A stretch of 8,977 nt of DNA from an uncultured Clostridia bacterium (GCA_945947715.1 CAMEYZ010000080.1:1-8977); one strand, 5' to 3'; counted from the stretch's first letter, positions 1-6,977 are shown. Numbers and translations are program-made. The notes: generated from the sequence alone by a model not told the origin.

Positions 1-156
1 TGTAACGGAAGGCTTGACAAAAAGGCAAGCGGCATCGGACTTTACCTGTGCAGGAAGATATGCGGAAGACTGGGATATGAGATATCTGCGGAAAGCTCCG
101 AAAAGGGCACAATTATAAGGATAAACCTGAGCCGTATCAAGCTTGAGACCGAATAG
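1..156 (+). CDS. Sensor histidine kinase, C-terminal fragment (BceS-like)
   Basis: Frame 1 is open from the window edge to TAG at 154-156 and gives the last 51 residues of a protein. The fragment contains the G2 ATP-lid motif GIGLYLCRKI (fragment residues 11-20) followed by a GYEISAES...GTIIRINL strand pair. This is the standard end of a HATPase_c domain in histidine kinases. The GLYL form, together with bceAB-like genes immediately downstream, suggests the intramembrane-sensing BceS/GraS type. Such kinases have a very short sensor region and depend on the transporter for signal input. The two-helix membrane anchor, the DHp histidine and presumably the response regulator gene lie upstream of the window and cannot be checked. 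No terminator is visible before the next gene, so some read-through into bceA is possible. The kinase identity is solid; the BceS assignment rests on context. Confidence 0.85.
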   Translation, partial: CNGRLDKKASGIGLYLCRKICGRLGYEISAESSEKGTIIRINLSRIKLETE

Positions 157-158
157 TC

Positions 159-194
159 TTTCAAAAATGTAAGGTTTTTCACGGAAAATGTAAG
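159..194 (+). promoter_or_regulatory. Probable response-regulator binding site: tandem ATGTAAG boxes
   Basis: AAAATGTAAG occurs at 164-173 and again at 185-194, an exact 10-base direct repeat with a 21-bp period (two helical turns). The first copy can also be read as TTTCA-AAAA-TGTAA (159-172), close to the TNACA-N4-TGTAA form that I recall for BceR-type regulators. The array ends nine bases before the expected -35 position of the bceA promoter. This is the usual place for an OmpR-family activator. The sequence repeat is seen directly; the bound protein is inferred. Confidence 0.6.
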
Positions 195-203
195 TCAAAT
201 CAA

Positions 204-232
204 TGGCGTGCATTTTCCTTTTCTGTTATACT
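204..232 (+). promoter_or_regulatory. bceA promoter, good -10 and no recognisable -35
   Basis: TATACT at 227-232 is a near-consensus -10 element. The hexamer 17 bp upstream (TGGCGT, 204-209) does not resemble TTGACA. A strong -10 with a poor -35, and direct-repeat boxes just upstream, is the pattern of an activator-dependent promoter. Transcription would start near 239, leaving a leader of about 27 nt before the ATG at 266. Confidence 0.5.
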
Positions 233-265
233 GTATTACAGAAAATAACGAAAGGAATGACAGAT

Positions 266-1027
266 ATGCCCATACTTGAGGTAACTAACGTAAAAAAGAC
301 CTACACCGCACGGATAGGCTCTGCAAAGGTGGAGGCGCTGAAAAATGTGACCTTCAGCGCGGAAAAGGGAGAGTATATCGCTATTATGGGAGAGAGCGGC
401 TCGGGCAAGACCACGCTGCTTAATATCCTTGCTGCTCTGGATAAGCCCACGGGCGGAAGCGTCCTGCTGGACGGGACCGACCTTTCCAAGGTGAAGGAAA
501 GGGACGCTGCCGCCTTCAGACGGGATAATCTGGGCTTTGTTTTTCAGGATTTCAATCTGCTGGACACGTTTACTGTCCGTGACAATATCCTGCTTCCGCT
601 GGTGCTTACGGGAATGAGTTACCGCGATATGGAGAAAAAGCTTCTGCCTGCGGCGGAAAAGCTGGGGATAGCTGCTCTGCTGGATAAATACCCCTATGAG
701 ATATCCGGCGGTCAGAAGCAGAGGACAGCCGCAGCACGAGCTATGATAACTGAACCCAAAATGCTCCTTGCGGACGAGCCTACCGGAGCCCTGGATTCCA
801 AGGCCTCCGACGAGCTGCTTTCTGTATTTTCAAGACTCAACGCCGAGGGACAGACCATTCTTATGGTAACGCATTCGGTAAAGGCGGCAAGTCATGCGAA
901 TCGTGTGCTGTTCATCAAGGACGGGGAGGTATTTCATCAGATATACCGCGGAGGCTGCTCAAATGAGGAGCTTTACAAGAAAATATCTGATGCGCTTACC
1001 CTCATGGCTTCGGGAGGAAATGCATAA
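266..1027 (+). CDS. bceA: BceA-type antimicrobial peptide ABC transporter, ATP-binding protein
   Basis: This 253-residue cytoplasmic ATPase powers the partner BceB-type permease. Visible motifs are Walker A GESGSGKT (residues 42-49), Q-loop Q94 (FVFQDFNLLD), ABC signature ISGGQKQR (146-153), Walker B LLADEP with catalytic E171, and switch H203 (MVTHS). The sequence belongs to the MacB/LolD/BceA subfamily, and EPTGALDSK is typical of it. The start is ATG 266, because AAAGGA at 251-256 lies nine bases ahead of it; in-frame ATGs at 203 and 257 lie in the promoter or directly abut the ribosome binding site. The stop TAA shares one base with the next ATG (TAATG), so translation is coupled. In known systems the complex frees lipid-linked cell-wall targets from bacitracin, lantibiotics or defensins and also signals to the cognate kinase. 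The drug specificity here cannot be read from the sequence. Confidence 0.9.
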   Translation: MPILEVTNVKKTYTARIGSAKVEALKNVTFSAEKGEYIAIMGESGSGKTTLLNILAALDKPTGGSVLLDGTDLSKVKERDAAAFRRDNLGFVFQDFNLLDTFTVRDNILLPLVLTGMSYRDMEKKLLPAAEKLGIAALLDKYPYEISGGQKQRTAAARAMITEPKMLLADEPTGALDSKASDELLSVFSRLNAEGQTILMVTHSVKAASHANRVLFIKDGEVFHQIYRGGCSNEELYKKISDALTLMASGGNA

Positions 1028-3057
1028 TGACGCAGATGCTTTTATATCCGAAGCTGGCGGTAAACGGCATAAAAAAGAACCGCCGCACCTATCTGCCCTA
1101 TATCCTGACCTGCTCGGGAATGATAATGATGTACTACATCGTTTCCTTTCTGACCCTGAGCAGCTTTGTGGGTGAAATGAAGGGCGGGGACTATATGCAG
1201 CTGATACTGTATTTCGGCTGCGGAGTAATGGTGGTATTTTCGGCGATATTTCTGTTTTACACCAACTCGTTTCTGATACGCCGCCGCAAGACGGAGTTTG
1301 GACTGTACAATATCCTTGGCATGGATAAGCGGAACATCTCCCGCATACTTTTCTGGGAGACGCTGATAATATACGCTGTATCAATGGCAGCGGGGATATC
1401 CTGTGGGATATTGTTTTCAAAGCTGGCAGAGCTTGCCCTGACAAGAATGCTGGGCGGAACGGCCTCATATGTGTTTAATGTGGAGCTTAAGTCCATAGTT
1501 CATGCCCTTGTCTATTATGCGGTGATATTCCTGTTGATAATGATAAATTCACTGCGGCAGATTCATCTTGCAAATCCGATTGAGCTCATGCACAGCGAAA
1601 GCTCGGGCGAGAAGCCTCCTAAGGCAAACTATTTTCTTGCGATAATCGGAGCTGTGCTGCTGGGAATCGCATATTACATGGCAGTGGTGATAAAGCAGCC
1701 TGTTTCGGCGATATTTGTCTTTTTTATTTCTGTTATCATGGTCATAGCTGCAACCTATCTGCTGTTCATTGCAGGCTCTGTGGCGGTATGCAGAGCGCTT
1801 CAGAAAAATAAGGGCTACTATTACAAAACAAATCATTTTATCTCGGTATCCCGGATGGCCTACCGCATGAAGCGCAACGGTGCAGGACTGGCTTCCATAT
1901 GTATACTGTCCACAATGGTGCTGGTGACGCTTTCCTCTACCATATGCCTTTACATCGGCGAGGAGGATATGCTCAGACAGCGCTATCCGCGCAACATCGT
2001 GATAGACACCTACACCACCGACGAGAAGCTGACCTCTCTTACTCATGGAGCGGTGGAAAAGGTTCTTGATGAATACGGAGAGACTCCTGAAAATGTGCTG
2101 CAGTACAGCTATCTTGACATTTCGGGCGGATTTGAAGAGGATAATGTCATACTTGACCCCGACAGGATTGATGAGCTTTCAAATTCACTGGACCCTGATA
2201 TCCGACAGCTGTTCATAGTTACAGTCGATGACTATAACCGTCTTATGAACAAAAACGAGACCCTTTCTGACGGCGAGGTCATAGTATATCCCACCAAGGG
2301 CGATTATGGCTATGATACCATAACTCTCGACGAATACGGTACCTTTACCGTAAAGGCTCGTGCAGAGGATTTCGTGGATAACGGCGTGGATTCCATGCAG
2401 ATGGTGCCTTCACTGTTCATCTTTGTAAAAGACGAGGCAGTGGTGAAGGAGCTGTACGAGCTGCAGCTGGGCATCTATGGCAGCGCACATTCCTATATGC
2501 ACGACTATTACGGCTTTGACCTGTCCTGCGATGAGGATAGACAGACTGATATCGGCAATGCGCTGTTCGATGAAATATCGAAGATAAAGGAGGAATACCC
2601 CGACGACTGGACGGGAGTATCCATTGACTGTGCCGCAAAGGATAGGACGGAATTTTATGCAATGTACGGCGGACTATTCTTTCTGGGAATACTGCTGGGA
2701 GCAGTATTCATCGCCGCAGCGGTGCTTATCATGTACTACAAGCAGGTGTCCGAGGGCTTCGAGGATAAGTCACGATATGAGATACTCAGCAAGGTGGGCA
2801 TGACAAAAAAGGAGATAAGACAGAGTATAAATTCGCAGGTGCTGACGGTGTTTTTTGCTCCGCTTATCGCATCGGGAGTTCACATGGCGTTTGCCTTCGG
2901 GATAATAGCAAGAATGCTGTCGCTGTTCGGACTGACGGACGCAGGACTGTTCGCCATAGTAACGCTCTGCTGCTTCGGAGCGTTCGGCGCGATGTATACG
3001 GCGGTGTACTTCATCACGTCGAGAAGCTATTTCAGGATAGTCAGCGGGAAAGAGTGA
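1027..3057 (+). CDS. bceB: BceB-type antimicrobial peptide ABC transporter permease (FtsX fold)
   Basis: This 676-residue inner-membrane permease has the ten-helix BceB layout. Helices lie at about 23-47, 57-79, 107-133, 154-176, 202-222, 227-252 and 285-310, followed by a large extracellular domain (about 311-545) and helices at 546-571, 603-633 and 638-664. Family landmarks are RRRKTEFGLYNILGM (85-99) and YEILSKVGMTKKEI (584-597), the two coupling-helix regions of FtsX-like subunits. The extracellular domain between helices 7 and 8 sets drug specificity in studied homologues. Here it is strongly acidic (about 53 Asp/Glu against 19 Lys/Arg) and contains two cysteines, C501 and C535. The start overlaps the bceA stop by one base. 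Its partners are the upstream ATPase and probably the upstream histidine kinase as a sensory complex. The length matches the family. Confidence 0.9.
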   Translation: MTQMLLYPKLAVNGIKKNRRTYLPYILTCSGMIMMYYIVSFLTLSSFVGEMKGGDYMQLILYFGCGVMVVFSAIFLFYTNSFLIRRRKTEFGLYNILGMDKRNISRILFWETLIIYAVSMAAGISCGILFSKLAELALTRMLGGTASYVFNVELKSIVHALVYYAVIFLLIMINSLRQIHLANPIELMHSESSGEKPPKANYFLAIIGAVLLGIAYYMAVVIKQPVSAIFVFFISVIMVIAATYLLFIAGSVAVCRALQKNKGYYYKTNHFISVSRMAYRMKRNGAGLASICILSTMVLVTLSSTICLYIGEEDMLRQRYPRNIVIDTYTTDEKLTSLTHGAVEKVLDEYGETPENVLQYSYLDISGGFEEDNVILDPDRIDELSNSLDPDIRQLFIVTVDDYNRLMNKNETLSDGEVIVYPTKGDYGYDTITLDEYGTFTVKARAEDFVDNGVDSMQMVPSLFIFVKDEAVVKELYELQLGIYGSAHSYMHDYYGFDLSCDEDRQTDIGNALFDEISKIKEEYPDDWTGVSIDCAAKDRTEFYAMYGGLFFLGILLGAVFIAAAVLIMYYKQVSEGFEDKSRYEILSKVGMTKKEIRQSINSQVLTVFFAPLIASGVHMAFAFGIIARMLSLFGLTDAGLFAIVTLCCFGAFGAMYTAVYFITSRSYFRIVSGKE

Positions 3058-3061
3058 GATT

Positions 3062-3214
3062 ATGAAAGAGATGTTTTTATTGATAATGCGTTCACTGGTG
3101 ACAGGCATGACCTCGGCTGTGATACTTGCTGCTGCGGTGATATTCACGGCAGTGCAGCTTGCGGTGAGGGCGGCTGAAAAGCTGGCTGGCACGAAAACAT
3201 ATTACCAAAACTGA
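3062..3214 (+). CDS. Small single-pass membrane protein at the end of the bce operon (VraH-like by position)
   Basis: ATG 3062 begins four bases after the bceB stop and opens a 50-codon reading frame ending with TGA 3212-3214. The product starts MKEMFLLIMRSLVTGM, has one long hydrophobic helix at about residues 12-36 rich in Ala, Val and Ile, then a basic amphipathic stretch (VRAAEKLAGTK) and a short polar tail ending YYQN. The terminator stem begins six bases after its stop. That compactness argues that this is the last gene of the operon and not a 3' UTR. Ribosome binding is weak (purines AAAGAG and GTGAG at 3049-3058), so coupling to bceB translation is likely. Staphylococcus aureus VraH is a comparable small membrane protein encoded after the BceAB-like VraDE and needed for full peptide resistance; the analogy is positional, and I see no clear sequence match. 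It could be a stabiliser or signalling partner of the transporter. Confidence 0.6.
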   Translation: MKEMFLLIMRSLVTGMTSAVILAAAVIFTAVQLAVRAAEKLAGTKTYYQN

Positions 3215-3220
3215 AATATG

Positions 3221-3249
3221 GCGCATCTGCTTTGGCGGGTGCGCTTTTT
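3221..3249 (+). terminator. Rho-independent terminator of the bce operon
   Basis: The arms GCGCATCTGC (3221-3230) and GCGGGTGCGC (3235-3244) form a ten-pair stem with two G-T wobbles, a TTTG loop, and five T residues at 3245-3249. It directly follows the small membrane protein gene and separates this unit from the GntR operon. Confidence 0.85.
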
Positions 3250-3287
3250 CTGTAAAAAAATTATTTTGAAAAAATTCAGAAAACCTA

Positions 3288-3316
3288 TTGACAAATGTAT
3301 ATACAGATGATATAAT
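3288..3316 (+). promoter_or_regulatory. Consensus promoter of the gntR-ABC-CPBP operon
   Basis: TTGACA (3288-3293), a 17-bp spacer and TATAAT (3311-3316) match the vegetative sigma factor consensus exactly. Transcription should begin near 3323, giving a leader of about 38 nt to the gntR start. A promoter this strong must normally be held down, which fits the operator palindromes within and after it. Confidence 0.88.
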
Positions 3317-3336
3317 GTGTATATTGAATATATACA
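3296..3336 (+). promoter_or_regulatory. Two TGTATA-type palindromes, probable GntR (YtrA-type) operators
   Basis: The first is a perfect ten-base palindrome, TGTATATACA (3296-3305), inside the -35/-10 spacer. The second has arms TGTATAT (3318-3324) and ATATACA (3330-3336) around five bases and spans the expected transcription start. Centre-to-centre distance is about 26-27 bp. Bound protein would block RNA polymerase at both places. The first gene of the operon encodes a GntR regulator, so autorepression is the simplest reading. Confidence 0.7.
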
Positions 3337-3360
3337 ATATTGCAATGTTGGAGAATGACC

Positions 3361-3735
3361 ATGGATATTATAATCAGCAATTCTTCGGGAGAGCCTATTT
3401 ATGAGCAGATCTCCGCTCAGATAAAGGGCATGATCCTGAACGGCGCACTGAAGGAAGGGGACGCCCTGCCCTCAATGCGCGTACTTGCACAGCAGCTCCG
3501 CATAAGCGTGATAACCACAAAGCGCGCTTACGAGGAGCTTGAACGTGACGGCTTCATCGAGTCGTACACGGGTAAGGGAAGCTTTGTCAAGGCACAAAAT
3601 ATCGAGCTTCTGCGGGAGGAAAATCTTCGTCAGATAGAGGAGCTTCTGTCACAGGTCTGCAAAAAGGCCAAGTCCTGCGGGATAGGTCTTGACGAGCTTA
3701 AAGAAATTCTTGAAATAATCAGCGGAGGCGAATGA
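3361..3735 (+). CDS. GntR-family transcriptional regulator, YtrA subfamily
   Basis: This 124-residue regulator has an N-terminal GntR winged helix (about residues 10-78). It contains PIYEQISAQIKGMIL, LPSMRVLAQQL, the recognition helix region VITTKRAYEELERDG, and the wing GFIESYTGKGSFV. Only about 45 residues follow, enough for the two-helix dimerisation element of the YtrA subfamily and too short for the ligand domains of FadR or HutC types. ATG 3361 is chosen because TTGGAG (3348-3353) precedes it by seven bases; ATG 3355 and TTG 3340 are poorly placed. One base separates its stop from the ATPase start. YtrA regulators usually repress their own ABC operon, and in Bacillus subtilis the ytr operon is induced by lipid II-binding antibiotics. 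The inducer here is unknown. Confidence 0.9.
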   Translation: MDIIISNSSGEPIYEQISAQIKGMILNGALKEGDALPSMRVLAQQLRISVITTKRAYEELERDGFIESYTGKGSFVKAQNIELLREENLRQIEELLSQVCKKAKSCGIGLDELKEILEIISGGE

Positions 3736-3736
3736 T

Positions 3737-4615
3737 ATGACCGATTTTGAAAATGCGATCGAGATCAGCGGACTCACCAAAAAATATGACACCTTCACAC
3801 TGGACAACGTTTCCTTTAACGTTCCCAAGGGCAGCATCATGGGCTTTATCGGACAGAACGGCGCAGGCAAGACTACTACGATAAATTCTCTTCTGGGTAT
3901 CATCAAGCCAGATGCGGGTACAGTGAATATGCTGGGAATGAACATAGCAGACCATGAAGAGGATATCAAAAAGCAGATAGCTGCAGTGTTCGATGAGAAT
4001 CCCTTTAATGACTGCTTCAATGCGAAGCAGGTGGAGATCATCATGCGAGACATCTATGAGGAATGGAACAGCGAGAAATATCACGCATATCTGGAGGAAT
4101 TTGAGCTTCCTCTGAAAAAGAATATCGGCAGCCTTTCAAAGGGCATGAAGATGAAGCTCCAGATTGCAGCAGCTCTGTCCCATAATGCAAAGCTGCTCAT
4201 CATGGACGAGGCCACTACCGGACTTGACCCTGTTGTCAGAAATGAGATACTGGATATCTTCCTCGACTATCTCCAGGACGAGAACCACAGCATTCTCATG
4301 TCCTCCCACATCACCACCGACCTCGAAAAGATTGCCGACAGTGTAACCTTTATCGACCGCGGAAAAATTACTCTTACGGGCTACAAGGACGATATCCTTG
4401 AAAATCATCGTGTGATAAAATGCTCCAAGTCGGACTATAAGGGCATCGACTCTGAGGATATTATCAGCGCTCGGCTCACCGATTTCGGCGCTGAGGTGAT
4501 GATAGCCGACAGCACCCTCTGCCGCACAAAATACAGCGGTCTGACAGCTGACTCCACCACCCTTGAAGAGATAATGCTCTTCTACGTCAATCGCAGGAAA
4601 AAGGAGTGGAGCTGA
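3737..4615 (+). CDS. YtrB-like ABC transporter ATP-binding protein
   Basis: This 292-residue ATPase pairs with the two downstream permeases. Motifs are Walker A GQNGAGKT (39-46), signature LSKGM (133-137), Walker B LLIMDE with catalytic E158, D-loop GLDP and switch H191 (SSHIT). At the usual Q-loop position the sequence reads AVFDENPF, so Asp86 replaces the common glutamine. The LSKGMKMKL signature and the extra C-terminal region (about 215-292) are typical of ATPases serving ABC-2 permeases of the YtrB/BcrA/CcmA-like group. GGAGG at 3724-3728 precedes ATG 3737 by eight bases, and the gene begins one base after the gntR stop. The transported substrate is not evident: export or extraction of a peptide or lipid-linked compound, or an envelope maintenance role as proposed for Ytr, are all possible. 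Confidence 0.9.
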   Translation: MTDFENAIEISGLTKKYDTFTLDNVSFNVPKGSIMGFIGQNGAGKTTTINSLLGIIKPDAGTVNMLGMNIADHEEDIKKQIAAVFDENPFNDCFNAKQVEIIMRDIYEEWNSEKYHAYLEEFELPLKKNIGSLSKGMKMKLQIAAALSHNAKLLIMDEATTGLDPVVRNEILDIFLDYLQDENHSILMSSHITTDLEKIADSVTFIDRGKITLTGYKDDILENHRVIKCSKSDYKGIDSEDIISARLTDFGAEVMIADSTLCRTKYSGLTADSTTLEEIMLFYVNRRKKEWS

Positions 4616-4616
4616 T

Positions 4617-5387
4617 ATGAGGGGACTTATCTACAGAGAGCTTTACCTTGCGAAGAAATCCTATCTCACGGGAATTTTTGTGACCCTTGCAGTCATGGCT
4701 GTGGGGATACTTGTGCGGCTGAGCACCCTTTATGGCAACCTTGCAAAGCTGGACGAGGAAGCCTTCCATATCACCGATGTGTATACATATAATATATTCA
4801 TGTATCTTCCGCTGATAGCCGCTATGTGTACGTTTATGGCAGATGCCGGAGTTATCATCGGCGATTCAAAGTGCCGCTTCGGAGTGTTTTCTTACACGCT
4901 GCCAGTCAGCGATGTACAGCTTGCGGCGGTAAAGTATATCATTCTGATAGGCTCGGCTGTGGCTTCAATCGGCCTGGGGTTACTTAATGCGGCGATAATC
5001 TGCGGCATAAGCGGAAACACTTTAAGTGCGGGGATAATGAAAAATATCCTGATAATCGCTGCGATACATGTATTTTATTTTTCGCTGTGCATACCTCTTC
5101 TGTTAGGATTCAGGGTGAAGGCTGCAGCAGATGCTTTATCACTTGGGCTTATGGGCATAGTTGTCCTGATACTGGGACTTAATATGGACCGACTGAGGGA
5201 ATGGTTCGGTCAGTTTACCGACGAAAGCGGAGAGATCACAGATGCAGAACTGCTGATGGAGCATGTCACTGAAAAGGCGGCCGCAATACGTGATATTGCC
5301 GCTGAATTTGCTCCGTTTGTGATAATAATATCCCTTGCCGCAGGCTTTGCCGCGACAGTGATACTCTATAAAAGGAGGGTGAAGTAA
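4617..5387 (+). CDS. ABC-2 type permease subunit 1
   Basis: This 256-residue polytopic protein has a short amphipathic N-terminus (GLIYRELYLAKKSYL) and about six membrane helices at roughly 16-36, 58-82, 105-130, 141-165, 171-189 and 231-250. The polar segment at about 190-230 is rich in Asp/Glu and should lie outside the membrane. The motif SYTLPVSDVQLAAVKY (92-107) between helices 2 and 3 is the characteristic segment of this ABC-2 permease group (the 'TLPVSR...YGAKY' type) and probably contacts the ATPase. It starts one base after the ATPase stop, with AAGGAG at 4601-4606 upstream. With the next gene it would form a heteromeric transmembrane channel. The family assignment is confident; the substrate is unknown. 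Confidence 0.8.
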   Translation: MRGLIYRELYLAKKSYLTGIFVTLAVMAVGILVRLSTLYGNLAKLDEEAFHITDVYTYNIFMYLPLIAAMCTFMADAGVIIGDSKCRFGVFSYTLPVSDVQLAAVKYIILIGSAVASIGLGLLNAAIICGISGNTLSAGIMKNILIIAAIHVFYFSLCIPLLLGFRVKAAADALSLGLMGIVVLILGLNMDRLREWFGQFTDESGEITDAELLMEHVTEKAAAIRDIAAEFAPFVIIISLAAGFAATVILYKRRVK

Positions 5388-6106
5388 TGGCAGGACTTTT
5401 ATACAAGGAGCTTATCATCAATAAGAAAAACCTTGCTATATATCTGGGCACTGTTCTGTTCATCTCCTTCGGAATAATTATAAATATGACAGGTGATGAT
5501 ATTGACCCCGAAAAATCGGCAGGAATCATTCCGCTGTTTTACTTCATGATATTCTTTTTCACGGGAATGTTCCAGCCCAACCTCTTCGAGCCCGACGAAA
5601 CCAAAAAGTGGTCGTATTTCGTGACCTCCACCCCTGCAATGGCAAGAGGACAGGTATACTCAAAATACATGGCAGGCTTTCTGATGTCGTTGTTTTCAAT
5701 GCTGTGGTGTCAGGTCCTTGATATGGCGGTGTCCTTCATCCTCGGAGCTCAGTCAATGGCAATGTCCGCCGTGTACATATTCTTTTACGCACAGCTTTTC
5801 CTGCGTGCGGTGGAATATCCCTTCATTGTGCGCTTCGGCAGCAAAATAGGCTCCACATACAAAATGGCATGCTTTTTTCTGGTGATATTCATAGTATTCG
5901 TGTACTTACTTTTCGGCGATCTTTCCATGCTTGATATGAACAATATCTTTGCTGCAATTTACGGTATCCTTGACGGTTCGATATTTTCGGACAATGTGCT
6001 GTTCGTGATATCGCTGTGTCCATATCTGGCAATTGCTTCCTACTATCTGTCCTATAGATTGTCCTGCAAATTCTATCTGAAAGGAGCTGAAAGCTTTGAA
6101 CGCTGA
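5387..6106 (+). CDS. ABC-2 type permease subunit 2
   Basis: This 239-residue membrane protein has helices at about 16-33, 46-64, 94-119, 123-143, 158-177 and 203-223. It opens with GLLYKELIINKKNL, the same N-terminal pattern as the preceding permease. It also carries the segment DETKKWSYFVTSTPAMARG (70-88) and then YSKYMAG, matching the ABC2_membrane_5-like group. The two permeases share architecture but little sequence, so they look like an old duplicated heterodimer and not a recent repeat. AAAGGAGG (5371-5378) is a very strong ribosome binding site, and the start overlaps the upstream stop (TAATG). Its 3' end overlaps the CPBP gene by 11 bases. Confidence 0.8.
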   Translation: MAGLLYKELIINKKNLAIYLGTVLFISFGIIINMTGDDIDPEKSAGIIPLFYFMIFFFTGMFQPNLFEPDETKKWSYFVTSTPAMARGQVYSKYMAGFLMSLFSMLWCQVLDMAVSFILGAQSMAMSAVYIFFYAQLFLRAVEYPFIVRFGSKIGSTYKMACFFLVIFIVFVYLLFGDLSMLDMNNIFAAIYGILDGSIFSDNVLFVISLCPYLAIASYYLSYRLSCKFYLKGAESFER

Positions 6107-6974
6107 TAAAAAGAAGATGATTATTCGCATCGTTATCTTTGTTATTCTTGCATATGCTCCCATGATAGCGATAGGTATCATGTACGATTTTGACGGAAGG
6201 CTCACAGGTGAACATAGCCGCCTCTATACGCTCTGTGCAACTCTTGCAGGCTTTACTCCCATGGCAGCGAATTTCCTCACAAGGCTCATCACAAAGGAGG
6301 GCTTCTCTGAGAGCTATCTCAGAGCCAATTTCCGGGGAAATCTGAAATACTATCTCTTTGGTATAGTGTACGCTGTGGTAGGCTCACTGCTGTCCACCAT
6401 ACTGATAATAATACTGTACTGTCCCGATTACAGCCTTTCTGATATAAACCTCGGTACAGGCTTTGCTGCGATGTTCCTGCTGACCCTTGCGCTGGATATC
6501 GAGACCTTCTGGATAAACTTCGGCGAGGAATTTGGCTGGAGAGCATATGTCACTCCCAAGCTGGAAAAGCTGATGCCTGAGCCTATTGCCCTTATTGTGG
6601 GAGGCATCATCTGGGGAATGTGGCATGCTCCGCTGACGGTACACGGGCATAATTTCGGACTGGGCTACTGGGGTTTCCCCTTCACAGGCTTTGCGATGAT
6701 GAGCTTATCCTGTATATTTGTAGGGTCGTTTCTCACATGGCTTACAAAAAAGACAGGCTCGGTATATCCTGCGTCCATATGCCACGCCTGCATCAACGGA
6801 ATGGTGCTTCCCGCCCTTCTGATACCAAACTACGCCGAACTTTGCGAGGAGCACGGCTTTGTCACAGGTGCTGTTCTGCTGGGAATCAACGCCCTGCTCG
6901 GAGTCGGAGCGTTTGTCCTGCTGTGCAGAAAGAAAAAAAGTTCCGAAGAAAATGAAATAAAGGCTGCAGCATAA
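6096..6974 (+). CDS. CPBP-family intramembrane metalloprotease (Abi/Rce1-like)
   Basis: This 292-residue protein has about eight hydrophobic segments. It contains all the conserved CPBP motifs: EExxxR as GEEFGWRAY (E144, E145, R149), the second motif GMWHAPL (H177) and the third HACING (H230, N234). These glutamates and histidines form the metal-dependent active site in Rce1-type enzymes, so it should be catalytically competent. TTG 6096 is the likely start, nine bases after AAGGAG (6081-6086); it overlaps the permease gene by 11 bases. The next ATG (6117) is too far from that site and would cut the first helix. Bacterial CPBP proteins occur beside bacteriocin loci, where some give self-immunity or process peptides. 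No bacteriocin precursor is visible here. A role in processing or turnover of a membrane partner of the transporter is inference. Confidence 0.88.
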   Translation: MNADKKKMIIRIVIFVILAYAPMIAIGIMYDFDGRLTGEHSRLYTLCATLAGFTPMAANFLTRLITKEGFSESYLRANFRGNLKYYLFGIVYAVVGSLLSTILIIILYCPDYSLSDINLGTGFAAMFLLTLALDIETFWINFGEEFGWRAYVTPKLEKLMPEPIALIVGGIIWGMWHAPLTVHGHNFGLGYWGFPFTGFAMMSLSCIFVGSFLTWLTKKTGSVYPASICHACINGMVLPALLIPNYAELCEEHGFVTGAVLLGINALLGVGAFVLLCRKKKSSEENEIKAAA

Positions 6975-6977
6975 GCA

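Noticed and set aside
203..265. Upstream in-frame ATG (203) and ATG 257 as starts of bceA
   Set aside because: ATG 203 lies in the promoter upstream of the -10 element, and ATG 257 directly abuts AAAGGA with no spacing. ATG 266 has the proper nine-base spacing and begins the conserved protein sequence.
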